Positions 1-9,367 of a DNA stretch of 64,000 bases are shown here, piece after piece. Position 1 is the first letter of the stretch, and each line of letters opens with the position of its first letter. Where the stretch lies: contig JBNLBS010000014.1 in NCBI GenBank assembly GCA_050303415.1, forward strand, positions 39,838 to 103,837, written 5' to 3'. The position numbers were made by a program, and so were the translations under genes. Source of the stretch: JBNLBS01 sp050303415 (GTDB taxonomy: Bacteria > Pseudomonadota > Gammaproteobacteria > Methylococcales > Methylomonadaceae). A model generated the notes under the pieces. That model saw only the letters and a list, made by a program, of their open reading frames with translations, did no database searches and was not told the DNA's origin.

Positions 1-30
1 TTGTTGAGCGCTGTTCAATAGTGTTTTCAT
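1..30 (-). CDS. possible 5' end of a gene cut by the window edge
   Basis: An ATG on the minus strand at position 30 opens a frame that reads MKTLLNSAQQ and runs off the window. It lies 27 bases downstream of the stop codon of the two-partner secretion exoprotein and on the same strand, so it could be the third gene of that operon. No strong ribosome binding site is visible. Ten codons are too few to assign a family. Confidence 0.3.
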   Translation of the reverse strand, partial: MKTLLNSAQQ

Positions 31-57
31 CGCATTTGCCTGTTTCCCTGTGCCGGT

Positions 58-3000
58 TTATTTACACTGTTCCAAGGTATAGGTGGTGGTCGGTGTAGCC
101 AGTAAGGCCGTCCCGGTATTTCCAGCCTTCGGCTGTTTCTGATTGGTTTCGGTCTTACCGGTTCCTGCCTGTGTGCCACCCTCAACACTGCTGGTCGATG
201 GATCGACAAATACATCCTGATTGATCATGGCAACCAGGACTTCAGTTTGTGATAAACCGATGAAGCTTTCTATCGAGGGGGTAACGACTGTGGTGGAGGT
301 GGCTGAAGGTGCTGTACCGGCTATGAGGGCTGATGCACCCAGTAATGTCACATCATTGGCATTAATGCTATGGCTCCAGTTAATATTGGGAAACGAGGTA
401 CTGGCAAAGACCCCACTGCATGTCCCCCCGCAAGTAAAGGGCATAAATCTATTTCCATCCGCCGCACTAAAACCGTTGATTTCCAATACCTGCAGGGTTC
501 CGTTTAAAAATGCATTGCCGCTGACTTTAATCCAGTCATAGAGTGAACCTTGTGTCAGTCCGCCGATTTCTATTTTGCTGAGCGTACCCGATGCCATACT
601 CAAATCGCCGTTGATGGTCAAGATCCCGGGCGAGAATCCCGGATTGAGAATGGCATTGGCACCCAGACTGACATTGCCGTTTAAGCTGCCATTGCCGGCT
701 AACTGGCCACCGGCGATATTAAAGGTGCCGGTTTGCACTGTGCCGCCATTAAGCATCGTCATGCCGGCGGTTTGTTGATAACTGTTGAAATTCAGCTGAC
801 CGCTGGACGCGTTCACCACACCGGTATTGCTAAATGCCGCATTTAAGTTGCTGACGCCCGCGCCCCCCGCTTTTATCAACGTGCCCTGGTTATTGATACT
901 GCTAGCCGTTAAGGTATTATTGCCAGTGATGGTCATAATACCGGTTGAACCGGTATTAACATTATTCGTTGCATTAATGGTTCCCCCAACCCAATTAAAG
1001 TTTCCATCAATCGCAATATTATTAGTCGAAGTAAAATTTCCGGTTAATAGATTAAAGTTGGCACCATTTTGCAGACTGAAATCTGCTACATTGAGTATTG
1101 CTTCATTTTGTAAGGTAAACGAACCGGCTGTAAGATTTACTGCATTGGTAAGGTTCAGCGTTGTCCCATCCAGTATTGCACTGGTCGTCCCATTAATTGC
1201 AACTGAGGTAGCCCCACTTAAATCGATTGTCCCTGCACCCGTCAGCGTTCCGCCTGTCCAGCTGAAATCACCCAATACATTCAGCACCCCGCCATTGGCA
1301 CCAAAAGTACCTCCACGAATATCCAGCCTGGAATTAAAAGTGCTGTCATCATCAAAGATCAGTGAACCGCCTGTTATTCTAAGTTCCTCATCTGCCGTCA
1401 GTGTAAGTGGAACAACAGTACCGGAGTTATAAACAATGATGGGCGTGCCCGCTAAATTGGGAATCGTCAATGAGGTATTATTAACAGGTATGGCTCCTCC
1501 CCAGTTGGCCGGGTTGGACCATAAATAAGTACCGTCCGACTCTACCACTTTAAGTTGAAAAGTGGTTCCGCCGGCTAGCATATTCAATCCGAGCTGAGTC
1601 CCCGATCCAACGCTATAGTCAGGCACAATATTATTTAAAATAGTCGGTGATACGGTAATAGGGGATACAAAGGTTCCCGTAATACCCGCAGAATTCAAGA
1701 CTGTATAAACTGCTGCATTGAGTCCAGTGCCGGTAAAACCATTGAGCGATTGGATCGATAAAACGGCCGTCGGGTTAATATTTACAGCACCGGCGCTCAA
1801 TAAGTCCGCAGCCCCTCCTGTTCCAATACGCGGAGCATAAGTACTGCCAGCACCAAAAGTAAAGTCTCCGGCCACATTGAGAGTAGATGCCACGGCGGGA
1901 TTGGTACCCAACATTAACGTACCTTTATTAAGAAAAACGCCTCCAGGCGCTGTCGTCGTGCTTAAATTGGTAGCGAAGACCACATTTCCGCCCGTGTCAA
2001 AACTAAAAGCTGTAGTCGCAGTTCCCGTAAGGTCATTTAAGATATTGATATTGCCCGTTGATGATAAAAATTTCACAGACTTGGGGAAAGTGGCTGTTTG
2101 AAGATTGATATCGCCGGAACCATCGGATCGGCCAAAAATTATCGATGAAGCGGTTATACCGTTTAACAGAGTACTGATAACAGCATCACTAAACTGGTAG
2201 TCCGAGGTATTATCCGTTCCAAATCCTAAGGTATCAGTGGCGTTATAGGGACTAAATAAAACATTACTGGCAGAACGAATAAAAGTATTTATATCAGTGG
2301 ATAAATGAGAAGTGGCTGACATTCCTCCAAATTTAAATATAGTTTGACCAGTTGTCGTAGTCGGATCGCCAATTACTGAATTAGTTGCATATATACCATA
2401 GGAATTGGCTGCATTAATCGTACCTCCAAACCCAGTCAAATTCAGATTTCCACTCCAGGTTTTTAATGTTGAACCGTTTATAAAAATACCATGATTATTG
2501 CCAGTGCTCCCGGCTGCCCCCCCACCTGTTCCATTAAGAAAGATATCGCCGCTACCTGTTGTCTTCACCGTCATTCCATTGACCAAAAAAATTCCGTAAT
2601 TTGACCCGCCGGTACCTGCGCCACCTGTTCCGGTGATACTGATCGTTCCGTCAGCGGATGTAATAGACGAAAGGAGTCCGGCTAAATAAACCCCGTAGTT
2701 TGAACTGGTACCATTAGGCCCGGTACCATTGAGTGTAATATTCCCCGTTGTACTGGATAATTGCGCCTCACCTGAAAAAGTGATGCCGTTATTATTTGAA
2801 TTAGTGCCGTCGCTTCCACCCACACCATTTATGTCCAATGAACCGGCATTAACATTAATACTGGTATTTGGGTCCGTTATAAAGACACCATGATTGCTTG
2901 CAAATGTCCCGGGACCGGCTGTTCCATTAAGAATAACTGAACCATTTGTGGTTGAAATTGAAGCCGCATTATGAAGATAGATTCCATATTGAGCGCCTAA

Positions 3001-4737
3001 ATTATCTCCTCCCCTACCTGATAATTTTATCCCTCCCCCAACTGTGCTTATATTTGCAGCATTAATATCGATTCCTATAAATGAACCACTAGCAGGCGTA
3101 ACCGACTGATTTGCATTCATAACAATGGCATCAAAATCCGTATCTATGTGAGAGTTTGAAATAGTTGAAAATTGGTTTATTAAGATATTTTGTCCTGCAT
3201 TCAGGGTCAGCGTGGTTTTTTCAGCCCATGAAATAAAAATTTGTTTATCGACGCTTGTATCAAATGTAATAGTTTCGTTACCCGCTGAGGCAGCACTCGT
3301 TGATATAGTAAGGTTTCCCAAACTTAGCTGGGTATTAATATAAGCATCATCAAAGCTATTTGGGCCTGTATTGGTTCCAACACCATCTTGAATGGTAACA
3401 GCCCCCGGATCCAGCAATAACGTTCCATAATCACCATTTTCCGCCGTAAGATTGGCAAAACCGGTCATTAACAGGTTTTCTTTACCGGATACTTCTGCAA
3501 AACCACCATTGCCCCATAAACGGCCCCCAGTCGCCGAGATATGTCCGTAAAATTCTGTGGTGTCATTCGCCCAAGCGATAATTTTCCCGCCGTCACCTCC
3601 ACTAATAGCATCCGCCGCAATCTGTACCTCTTGCCCAACATAGGTGGCGGTCGCATTTTTGATATCCGGATTACTGCCCTGATAATCGCCGCCTATCAGT
3701 ATTTCCCCGCCTCCATTCTCTCCACTGGCATCCAGGCCGGCTTGGTCGTAGAGCTCTACCCATTCGCCCAATATCTGAATTAATCCGCCTTCTCCGGTGT
3801 TTTCGGCTTTGGCTTGAACTGTGCCTGAAATAGCCGTGCTGCCTTGCCGGCTTGCTATTTTGATGCTGCCCCCATCGCCCTGGGTGTTGTTGGCGGTGGT
3901 GAAGCTTTCTGCTGTCAGGGTAATATCCTGCTGCGCAATCAGCTGAATATTGCCTTGCCGGTCTATTTGGACACTGTTGGCATTGAGTTCACCACTGTGC
4001 GTGATGGTGCCGGCAAACAGGTTTATGGCGCCCCCTTCGGTCAGGACTTTGCCCAGGTTAAGCACTTCATTGTCCGGCGCCTGAATCTGGAACTGGATAT
4101 CCGGTGTATCCAGATTGGTTATGGTCATTTCTTCACCCGCCGCCAGGGTGACCTGTCCGCCTTCGGTGGAGATAATGCCGCTGTTTTCTATATTCGGCGC
4201 AATCAGGAGAATATTGCCGTCCTTACCGGTGCGAATAATGCCTTCATTAACAATATCGCCGGCTCCGCCACTACCGGCTTTGAAATAGTAATTGCCGTTA
4301 AGAAAATCTTCATTGCTCAGATTAAGGCTGGAAGCCACTAAGCCTTGAGTATCTACGACTGAGTTGGCGCCAAACACGATGCCATTGGGGTTAATCAGGA
4401 AGACTTTGCCGTTGGACAGTAGCTGCCCCATGATCTGGCTGGGGTTTTGCCCGATGACTCGATTGAGGACTGCGCTTTGGCCGTTTTGCTGGATAAAACG
4501 GGTGATTTCATTTTGTTTGATGCTGAAACCCTGCCAGTTGATAATGGCATTGGGAGTGTTGGTGATATTCATCACCCCACCCGAGTTATTAATACTCACC
4601 TGACCGTTGACGATATTGGGACCCGTCGGATTTGCCTGGGCAAATAAAGGAACAAGCGCTGATAAGATGGCGGCATGGAGTGCGATACAACGATGCTGCA
4701 GTGAAATCTGCCGGTTAATTTTTTTGTTTGTTTTCAT
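58..4737 (-). CDS. two-partner secretion exoprotein (filamentous-hemagglutinin type, TpsA)
   Basis: Large secreted beta-helical protein of about 1,559 residues. The N-terminus is a long signal region followed by a TPS (FHA secretion) domain at roughly residues 40-280, seen in motifs such as VFLINPNGIVFG, which is the usual NPNGI signature. The rest is Gly/Asn/Thr/Ser-rich beta-helix sequence with a block of short repeats in the middle and little Cys, typical of TpsA adhesins. The transporter gene lies just upstream on the same strand, so the pair should form an operon in which TpsB exports TpsA across the outer membrane. I chose the ATG at 4737 (MKTNKKINRQ), which begins the positively charged signal segment; an ATG 12 bases upstream is possible. 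No toxin or other catalytic C-terminal domain is recognised, so an adhesin or surface role is inferred. Confidence 0.85.
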   Translation of the reverse strand: MKTNKKINRQISLQHRCIALHAAILSALVPLFAQANPTGPNIVNGQVSINNSGGVMNITNTPNAIINWQGFSIKQNEITRFIQQNGQSAVLNRVIGQNPSQIMGQLLSNGKVFLINPNGIVFGANSVVDTQGLVASSLNLSNEDFLNGNYYFKAGSGGAGDIVNEGIIRTGKDGNILLIAPNIENSGIISTEGGQVTLAAGEEMTITNLDTPDIQFQIQAPDNEVLNLGKVLTEGGAINLFAGTITHSGELNANSVQIDRQGNIQLIAQQDITLTAESFTTANNTQGDGGSIKIASRQGSTAISGTVQAKAENTGEGGLIQILGEWVELYDQAGLDASGENGGGEILIGGDYQGSNPDIKNATATYVGQEVQIAADAISGGDGGKIIAWANDTTEFYGHISATGGRLWGNGGFAEVSGKENLLMTGFANLTAENGDYGTLLLDPGAVTIQDGVGTNTGPNSFDDAYINTQLSLGNLTISTSAASAGNETITFDTSVDKQIFISWAEKTTLTLNAGQNILINQFSTISNSHIDTDFDAIVMNANQSVTPASGSFIGIDINAANISTVGGGIKLSGRGGDNLGAQYGIYLHNAASISTTNGSVILNGTAGPGTFASNHGVFITDPNTSINVNAGSLDINGVGGSDGTNSNNNGITFSGEAQLSSTTGNITLNGTGPNGTSSNYGVYLAGLLSSITSADGTISITGTGGAGTGGSNYGIFLVNGMTVKTTGSGDIFLNGTGGGAAGSTGNNHGIFINGSTLKTWSGNLNLTGFGGTINAANSYGIYATNSVIGDPTTTTGQTIFKFGGMSATSHLSTDINTFIRSASNVLFSPYNATDTLGFGTDNTSDYQFSDAVISTLLNGITASSIIFGRSDGSGDINLQTATFPKSVKFLSSTGNINILNDLTGTATTAFSFDTGGNVVFATNLSTTTAPGGVFLNKGTLMLGTNPAVASTLNVAGDFTFGAGSTYAPRIGTGGAADLLSAGAVNINPTAVLSIQSLNGFTGTGLNAAVYTVLNSAGITGTFVSPITVSPTILNNIVPDYSVGSGTQLGLNMLAGGTTFQLKVVESDGTYLWSNPANWGGAIPVNNTSLTIPNLAGTPIIVYNSGTVVPLTLTADEELRITGGSLIFDDDSTFNSRLDIRGGTFGANGGVLNVLGDFSWTGGTLTGAGTIDLSGATSVAINGTTSAILDGTTLNLTNAVNLTAGSFTLQNEAILNVADFSLQNGANFNLLTGNFTSTNNIAIDGNFNWVGGTINATNNVNTGSTGIMTITGNNTLTASSINNQGTLIKAGGAGVSNLNAAFSNTGVVNASSGQLNFNSYQQTAGMTMLNGGTVQTGTFNIAGGQLAGNGSLNGNVSLGANAILNPGFSPGILTINGDLSMASGTLSKIEIGGLTQGSLYDWIKVSGNAFLNGTLQVLEINGFSAADGNRFMPFTCGGTCSGVFASTSFPNINWSHSINANDVTLLGASALIAGTAPSATSTTVVTPSIESFIGLSQTEVLVAMINQDVFVDPSTSSVEGGTQAGTGKTETNQKQPKAGNTGTALLATPTTTYTLEQCK
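2370..3000 (-). repeat. in-frame repeat block in the TpsA exoprotein (about 7 units of 31-35 residues)
   Basis: The translation shows a recurring pattern: N-[YHN]-G-[IV]-[FYT], then a short variable stretch, then G-x-I-x-L-x-G-T-G-G and an S/G/T-rich linker. Examples of the turn motif are AQYGIYL, SNHGVFI, SNYGVYL, SNYGIFL, NNHGIFI and NSYGIYA. Units are degenerate rather than identical, consistent with rungs of a beta-helix. Boundaries are approximate. Confidence 0.65.
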
Positions 4738-4912
4738 GGCTGCCACCATTTTTCTGACCCTTTTCTCTGGGGTTAGCGGTTTCCCTTATTTGTTTTGTTC
4801 ATTTAATCATTTAAGATTTTGTAATTTAACCAATACATCATAAATTTTAGATTTTAAAATCAAACACTTGTGTATTTAATACTTTTCCGGTTCTCTGCCT
4901 TGACCGCATACT

Positions 4913-6478
4913 TTAATAACGCAGCACCAAGCTGGCATGGATACGATTGGTCCCGGCCTGAGTACCGTCGCTAGTAATACCGTCATCCAAGGCATGAGCC
5001 AGGTCGATGCTGGCCAACAGGTGTTTTTTCCATTGCCAACGCGCCCCGACACCGACACTGGAAAAAGTCCAGGTTTGCTTTTCTCCTGGTAAAGTACTTT
5101 GCTGTCGTCCATGACCATAATCGAAGAACGTTAATAGGTTTATTCCTTGCCAATGCGGGGTGTGAACTTCCAATTTAAGTATTTCACCGGTATCGGCGCT
5201 GGTTTCCCGTTCGTTGTAGCCTCTGACTGTATAACTGCCGCCTATGCCAAGTTGTTCGCCTGAGATCAGCGGTTTATGACTGTATTGTCCGTTGAAGTTA
5301 GCACTGAACAACCACTGTCCCAGATTGGTTTTCAGGTTGGCACCATAACGAATCAGATCCCAGTCCTGTTTGGCTTGAAAGCGTGAGTTGCTGTAATGTT
5401 GCCGGCTATTGTGTCCGCCAAAATCGGTATTGGTGACCCACTGGATATGGTAGTTGAATAAGGCCATGGTCCAGGGAATTTCCCCTTTATAAAGAATGCT
5501 AAAAGGCACACTTCTGACATCGGTGCCGATCGGGAGGTGCAGGAATTTGATGTCATTGATAAAAAAACGATTATCAATCCCCATATCCAACCAATGCTCA
5601 TAGCGCCCCAGCCGGGGTAAGTATTGCAAGTAGTGAATGCCGTACATTTCACCTGATCCGGTCACAGTAAAGTCACTGGCGATAACGCCGTTATCCACAT
5701 CGGAATAGGCATAATAGGCACTGACCCAGCTTTTTAACGGATAGATGGGGGCACTGTAGTTAACACCGTATTGTTGTACGGTATTGGCATGATCCGGTGA
5801 AGTGGTGTAGCTGCCATTAATGATATGGTCCATATTCCATAGATTACTGTGCTGAACTGCACCGGTCAGGCGAAATTCCCCGGTGGTTTGGGTGCCGGTA
5901 TTATTGATGATGAGCATGGCATTGTAGGGTCGTTGATCGGTGACCTCGATTTTGGCATCTATGCTGTCGGCGGTTTCACTTTGTTTAAAGGTTAATTTTG
6001 TTTGTTTGGAAGGATGTCGGTTGGTAACTTTAAGGTTTTCAGACAACGACTGGGTATTCGGTGATTCTCCCTGTGTAAGCCCAGGCAGGCTGGCTTTAAT
6101 GTTGTCATCATCAAAGTGTTCATTGCCGGTGACTACAATTTGATCGATGGCAAAGGAAATGATGCGCAGCTTGACCTGTCCTTCATTCAAGGTCTGGGGT
6201 GGTAAAATGACCCGATAAAAAGCAAAGCCCTGATCACGTATCGCCTGTTCAAGAACCTTGGCAACTTTTTGCAATTGACTAAGGTCATATTGCTGGTGTT
6301 GATATGGGGTAAGTAGTGTTTCAATTGATTCAGCGGTTAACGGACTATCCCCCTGAATGATAAATTGATTAACTAAAAAACGGATAGGTTCAGGTGGTTC
6401 TGCAAAAGATCGATTGACCATGACTGAATTGATCATCAGCATCAGCACTACATACCGAACCTTTCTCATTACACACAT
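4913..6478 (-). CDS. two-partner secretion outer-membrane transporter (ShlB/FhaC family, TpsB)
   Basis: Outer-membrane beta-barrel transporter of 521 residues that exports the neighbouring FHA-type exoprotein. A signal peptide ends near RSFA. It is followed by a POTRA_2-like region (about residues 30-145, with DQGFAFYRVILPPQTL and a second element around ITGN-like IVVTGNEHFDDD) and then a barrel domain. The conserved loop-6 tip motif appears as GGSYTVRGYNE (VRGY). The C-terminus ends in an aromatic residue (LVLRY), as expected for barrel insertion by the BAM complex. The length is close to that of ShlB/FhaC proteins (about 550). It lies 175 bases upstream of tpsA on the same strand; the gap has no obvious terminator, so co-transcription is likely. 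Confidence 0.88.
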   Translation of the reverse strand: MCVMRKVRYVVLMLMINSVMVNRSFAEPPEPIRFLVNQFIIQGDSPLTAESIETLLTPYQHQQYDLSQLQKVAKVLEQAIRDQGFAFYRVILPPQTLNEGQVKLRIISFAIDQIVVTGNEHFDDDNIKASLPGLTQGESPNTQSLSENLKVTNRHPSKQTKLTFKQSETADSIDAKIEVTDQRPYNAMLIINNTGTQTTGEFRLTGAVQHSNLWNMDHIINGSYTTSPDHANTVQQYGVNYSAPIYPLKSWVSAYYAYSDVDNGVIASDFTVTGSGEMYGIHYLQYLPRLGRYEHWLDMGIDNRFFINDIKFLHLPIGTDVRSVPFSILYKGEIPWTMALFNYHIQWVTNTDFGGHNSRQHYSNSRFQAKQDWDLIRYGANLKTNLGQWLFSANFNGQYSHKPLISGEQLGIGGSYTVRGYNERETSADTGEILKLEVHTPHWQGINLLTFFDYGHGRQQSTLPGEKQTWTFSSVGVGARWQWKKHLLASIDLAHALDDGITSDGTQAGTNRIHASLVLRY

Positions 6479-6615
6479 ATGAGCTTAATATTCCTTGAAT
6501 TCTATCCTTATCTAAATATAGACGTCTTAAACTGATAAGTATATCGTTACAAATACGTATATAATATATTTAATAACTTAAAAAACAATTGGTTACATAA
6601 AACCATGCTTTAAAT

Positions 6616-8061
6616 TTACCAGTTTAACTGCCAATAAATTTCTTGAAACCGACGATTCCAGATTTTCCCATTATCTTCTCGCTGTTTTGATGTAGTGTAG
6701 TTATAGCGGTATAGAACAGCCCTAACATATCTGGGTGGCTCATCGGGAAAAGGGTTTTTTCCAAGTAAGGATAAAACCGGTGTTGAGCCTTGCTGCAGCT
6801 TAATCAAAAATCTGTTGAACCAATTCCCTGTATATTGCTCGCCAAGCGCGGCAAACCACATTTGCCAATCCAATCTGGGTTGATGCGGAATATTCCAAGT
6901 TAGCTCTCGATCCAATGAACCTGGTTTATATTTAAATTCATATTCGCTCCAATGCAGATGATCATTTGAGCCTTGAATGATGATTTCATTACGTACTGTC
7001 GTCATTACCGCAAATGGACCGTAACTATTGACCAATGAAAATGTTGACGTGGTTCTAAACAAAGACCTTAAAATTTCAGACGATGGCATACCGACATGAT
7101 AAATCCAAATCTGAAAAAAACACATAATTAAGACCCAACATCCCCATAACCCGGTAACAAACCGGGCAAAAAATTTTGCTGCCGGTTGATTATTCTGAAT
7201 GCGGACAATTAAGCGATTGGGCAAAACCCTGGCAACATCTTTATCCTCTAATAAAAACAAACAAAGAAGAATAACCAAAAGATTAAAAAAATTATAATTG
7301 CCGGTAAATATGATGACGGTTTGTAATAGGACAAAAGAGTAACAAGCAATTAGCCTAAATCGCCTGGGCAAAAAGACAAAAAACGGAACAATCAATTCAA
7401 TAAAAAAGACGCCGCCTACACAGGCTTTATGAAACCATTCAGGCAGTTGGTGGGCATAGTAGGCAATAGGAGTTGGCAAGGGCTGAGTTTCATAGTGAAA
7501 GTTCAGGGCCGTTAAATTTGCCCAGTTAATATCACCACTGGCAATTTTGACCACCCCGCCCATAAACATAAATCGAGCCAAAAGCCATCGAAACAACAAA
7601 ACAGTAATTCCGGGGTCCAAGCTAATAAATAAGGATAAAAACCCGATCTCCAATAAAAAAGTATCCCATTGGAACAGTGTAAAATCCTGCCCTACCACAA
7701 CAATCGATAAATACAGAACATAGCATCCCAGTAGGGCGACTCGGGTAAAAATATTTAATAGAATAAGTCCCGAAAATATCATTCCCGCATAACACACCGC
7801 CGTAAGCATCGCATCGGATGAGTTGATCCAGAAGATGGTTGGTAAATGCCAAATTTTCGATTCAGGATATTTGTTTTCAAACAAAAATAAATTTTCTGTT
7901 ACCGGTAGAATTCCGTTTTCGCCCAGTAAACCTTCAACCTGCACAGACATTGATAAAAACGCAAAGAAATAGACAAAGCCCAAGCCACGTAAAAACACCC
8001 AACAGATCAATACAGAGTCGCTTCTGAGCTTATTCCAGAATTCAGAGGGTAACAGTCTCAT
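6616..8061 (-). CDS. lipase maturation factor family membrane protein
   Basis: Polytopic membrane protein of about 481 residues. The first 330 residues hold many hydrophobic segments. The C-terminal part has the pattern known from lipase maturation factors: SLVNSYGPFAVMTTVRNE, EIIIQGS, YEFKYKPGSLDRE, then HQPRLDWQMWFAALG and an NPF motif. In animals LMF1 helps lipases fold in the ER; bacterial members are uncharacterised, so a role in maturation of exported proteins is only suggested. I placed the start at the ATG at 8061 because TTTGGAGAAACACAAT before it supplies a GGAG ribosome binding site; a TTG 15 bases upstream also opens the frame but overlaps that site. The nearest genes do not reveal a lipase partner. 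Confidence 0.8.
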   Translation of the reverse strand: MRLLPSEFWNKLRSDSVLICWVFLRGLGFVYFFAFLSMSVQVEGLLGENGILPVTENLFLFENKYPESKIWHLPTIFWINSSDAMLTAVCYAGMIFSGLILLNIFTRVALLGCYVLYLSIVVVGQDFTLFQWDTFLLEIGFLSLFISLDPGITVLLFRWLLARFMFMGGVVKIASGDINWANLTALNFHYETQPLPTPIAYYAHQLPEWFHKACVGGVFFIELIVPFFVFLPRRFRLIACYSFVLLQTVIIFTGNYNFFNLLVILLCLFLLEDKDVARVLPNRLIVRIQNNQPAAKFFARFVTGLWGCWVLIMCFFQIWIYHVGMPSSEILRSLFRTTSTFSLVNSYGPFAVMTTVRNEIIIQGSNDHLHWSEYEFKYKPGSLDRELTWNIPHQPRLDWQMWFAALGEQYTGNWFNRFLIKLQQGSTPVLSLLGKNPFPDEPPRYVRAVLYRYNYTTSKQREDNGKIWNRRFQEIYWQLNW

Positions 8062-8135
8062 ATTGTGTTTCTCCAAATAATGAATATTTGTTAACAGTTA
8101 TTTAATAACTGAAGTTTCGACGTTCATTTAATGCA

Positions 8136-8181
8136 GCTATTTTTATTGAGTCGCGATCATCGCGTCTCTACAAAAAATAGC
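8136..8181. repeat. long intergenic hairpin (REP/MITE-like)
   Basis: The gap between the DUF445 gene and the lipase maturation factor gene (8062-8387) holds an imperfect inverted repeat. The left arm begins GCTATTTTTATTGAG. The right arm, read in reverse complement, begins GCTATTTTTTGTAGAG, and both continue into a CGCGAT core. The inner part GAGTCGCGATCATCGCGTCTC (8148-8168) is palindromic except for one pair. There is no T-run typical of an intrinsic terminator on either side. No coding sequence is supported in the rest of this gap. Confidence 0.6.
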
Positions 8182-8387
8182 CGTTATCGTTGTCTGATCA
8201 GGCGCCTAAAGCCTATCCATCAGTTTTATCGAAAGCTGGCATATAATACGAAACACGACATTTTCGAGTATAAACGCAATGTTTGCTTCTTTTTAGACTA
8301 TAAGTCACTATTTACTATATACCAGCCAAAAGTTGAATTTATTTAAGAATTGAAAAAAAATCCGGCGTTGGCATGCCAGGTAACTAT

Positions 8388-9110
8388 CTATACAAAACTG
8401 AACACTGCTCCCAAAAGTCCCCCGAAGATGCCTCCCCAAACCACTAACCAGCCTAAATGTTCACGAATAATCTCCTGAACCATTTCTTTTACCAGTTTTG
8501 GCGTTAGTTCTTCCAAGCGTTTATCAATCACTGTTTCAACCTTGCTGATAATATCACCGCCAATTTTATGTGCATCCAACCCCTGTTGCAGTGCTGCACT
8601 AAAACGTTCAGATTCAACCATTTCGGTTAAAGTCAGTTTCATTTTACCGATAAACGGTTCTTTTAAAGGCCCCAGGGCTTCTTCGCCCCCCATCATTTGC
8701 AACATTGCACCAAATGATGACTCCATAATCGATGACACCAAGCCTTGATACACTTTGTCATAATCGACCGCATTTAAAATCGGCTCAAAGTTTAAAACCT
8801 TGCTGCCCTGCTGTTCTTCGGTTTCAATAAATTGCTCTATATTTTCCAGGGTAAAGAACTGTTGCATCATTAATAGCTTAATCGAGGTTTTAAACTCTTC
8901 AAATCGATTAGGAATTACGCCGGAACCATAGAGTAACGGCACCTTTTCGAACAACATATGAATGGCCAACCAGTTGGTAATGGCTCCAGATAATGCAAAA
9001 AAGCCTATAGAACGCATGAGTTCCTGGTTAAGCGGGCAAAGATAACTCACCGCAATAATGACAGCCGCAATAATATTAGTGATAAAACTTTTATTGAAAA
9101 TTCTCTTCAT
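8388..9110 (-). CDS. DUF445 family membrane protein
   Basis: Protein of about 240 residues with hydrophobic segments at both ends (around residues 8-45 and the last 25) and a helical, charged middle. The segment GAITNWLAIHMLFEKVP followed by GVIPNRFEEFK is the characteristic N-terminal motif of DUF445 proteins (YjiN/YheB-like). Function is unknown; members are inner-membrane proteins. The start was set at ATG 9110 (MKRIFNKS), since the longer frame begins with GTG 15 bases upstream. The gene is transcribed away from xdhA, with a 257-base shared upstream region. It is on the same strand as the lipase maturation factor gene but more than 300 bases from it. Confidence 0.8.
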   Translation of the reverse strand: MKRIFNKSFITNIIAAVIIAVSYLCPLNQELMRSIGFFALSGAITNWLAIHMLFEKVPLLYGSGVIPNRFEEFKTSIKLLMMQQFFTLENIEQFIETEEQQGSKVLNFEPILNAVDYDKVYQGLVSSIMESSFGAMLQMMGGEEALGPLKEPFIGKMKLTLTEMVESERFSAALQQGLDAHKIGGDIISKVETVIDKRLEELTPKLVKEMVQEIIREHLGWLVVWGGIFGGLLGAVFSFV

Positions 9111-9367
9111 TGTTAACGAAAACACCCTATAAAAACTGTGTAAATAATCCAGGCGCTATTATAGATCAAGCTTAAACTTAAAACTTCTTGAAATACTTAT
9201 AATGCAGGAACAGACAGTTGATAGTCCGGTGATATCTAAAAAAACTCTGCTCCAGGATTTTTTGGATACAAAGTCGACATCCGGGCTTTGCAGATAAAAA
9301 TGGATACATTTCGGGGCTATTTTATATATAGTTAATCTATTGCTTATTTTTCCATGGTTTTAATTCA

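Noticed and set aside
827..1432. Long plus-strand open frame opposite the exoprotein gene
   Set aside because: It is opposite low-complexity repetitive coding sequence; its translation is Pro/Val/Leu-rich without motifs and several similar antisense frames exist across the same gene. It is a shadow.
2370..3000. Regularly spaced repeats that could be mistaken for a CRISPR array
   Set aside because: The repeats are degenerate, in frame and inside a continuous coding sequence; no identical direct repeats and no cas genes are present.
8131..8346. Open frame across the hairpin between the DUF445 and lipase maturation factor genes
   Set aside because: It reads through the palindrome and has no coding features; the palindrome itself is the better explanation.
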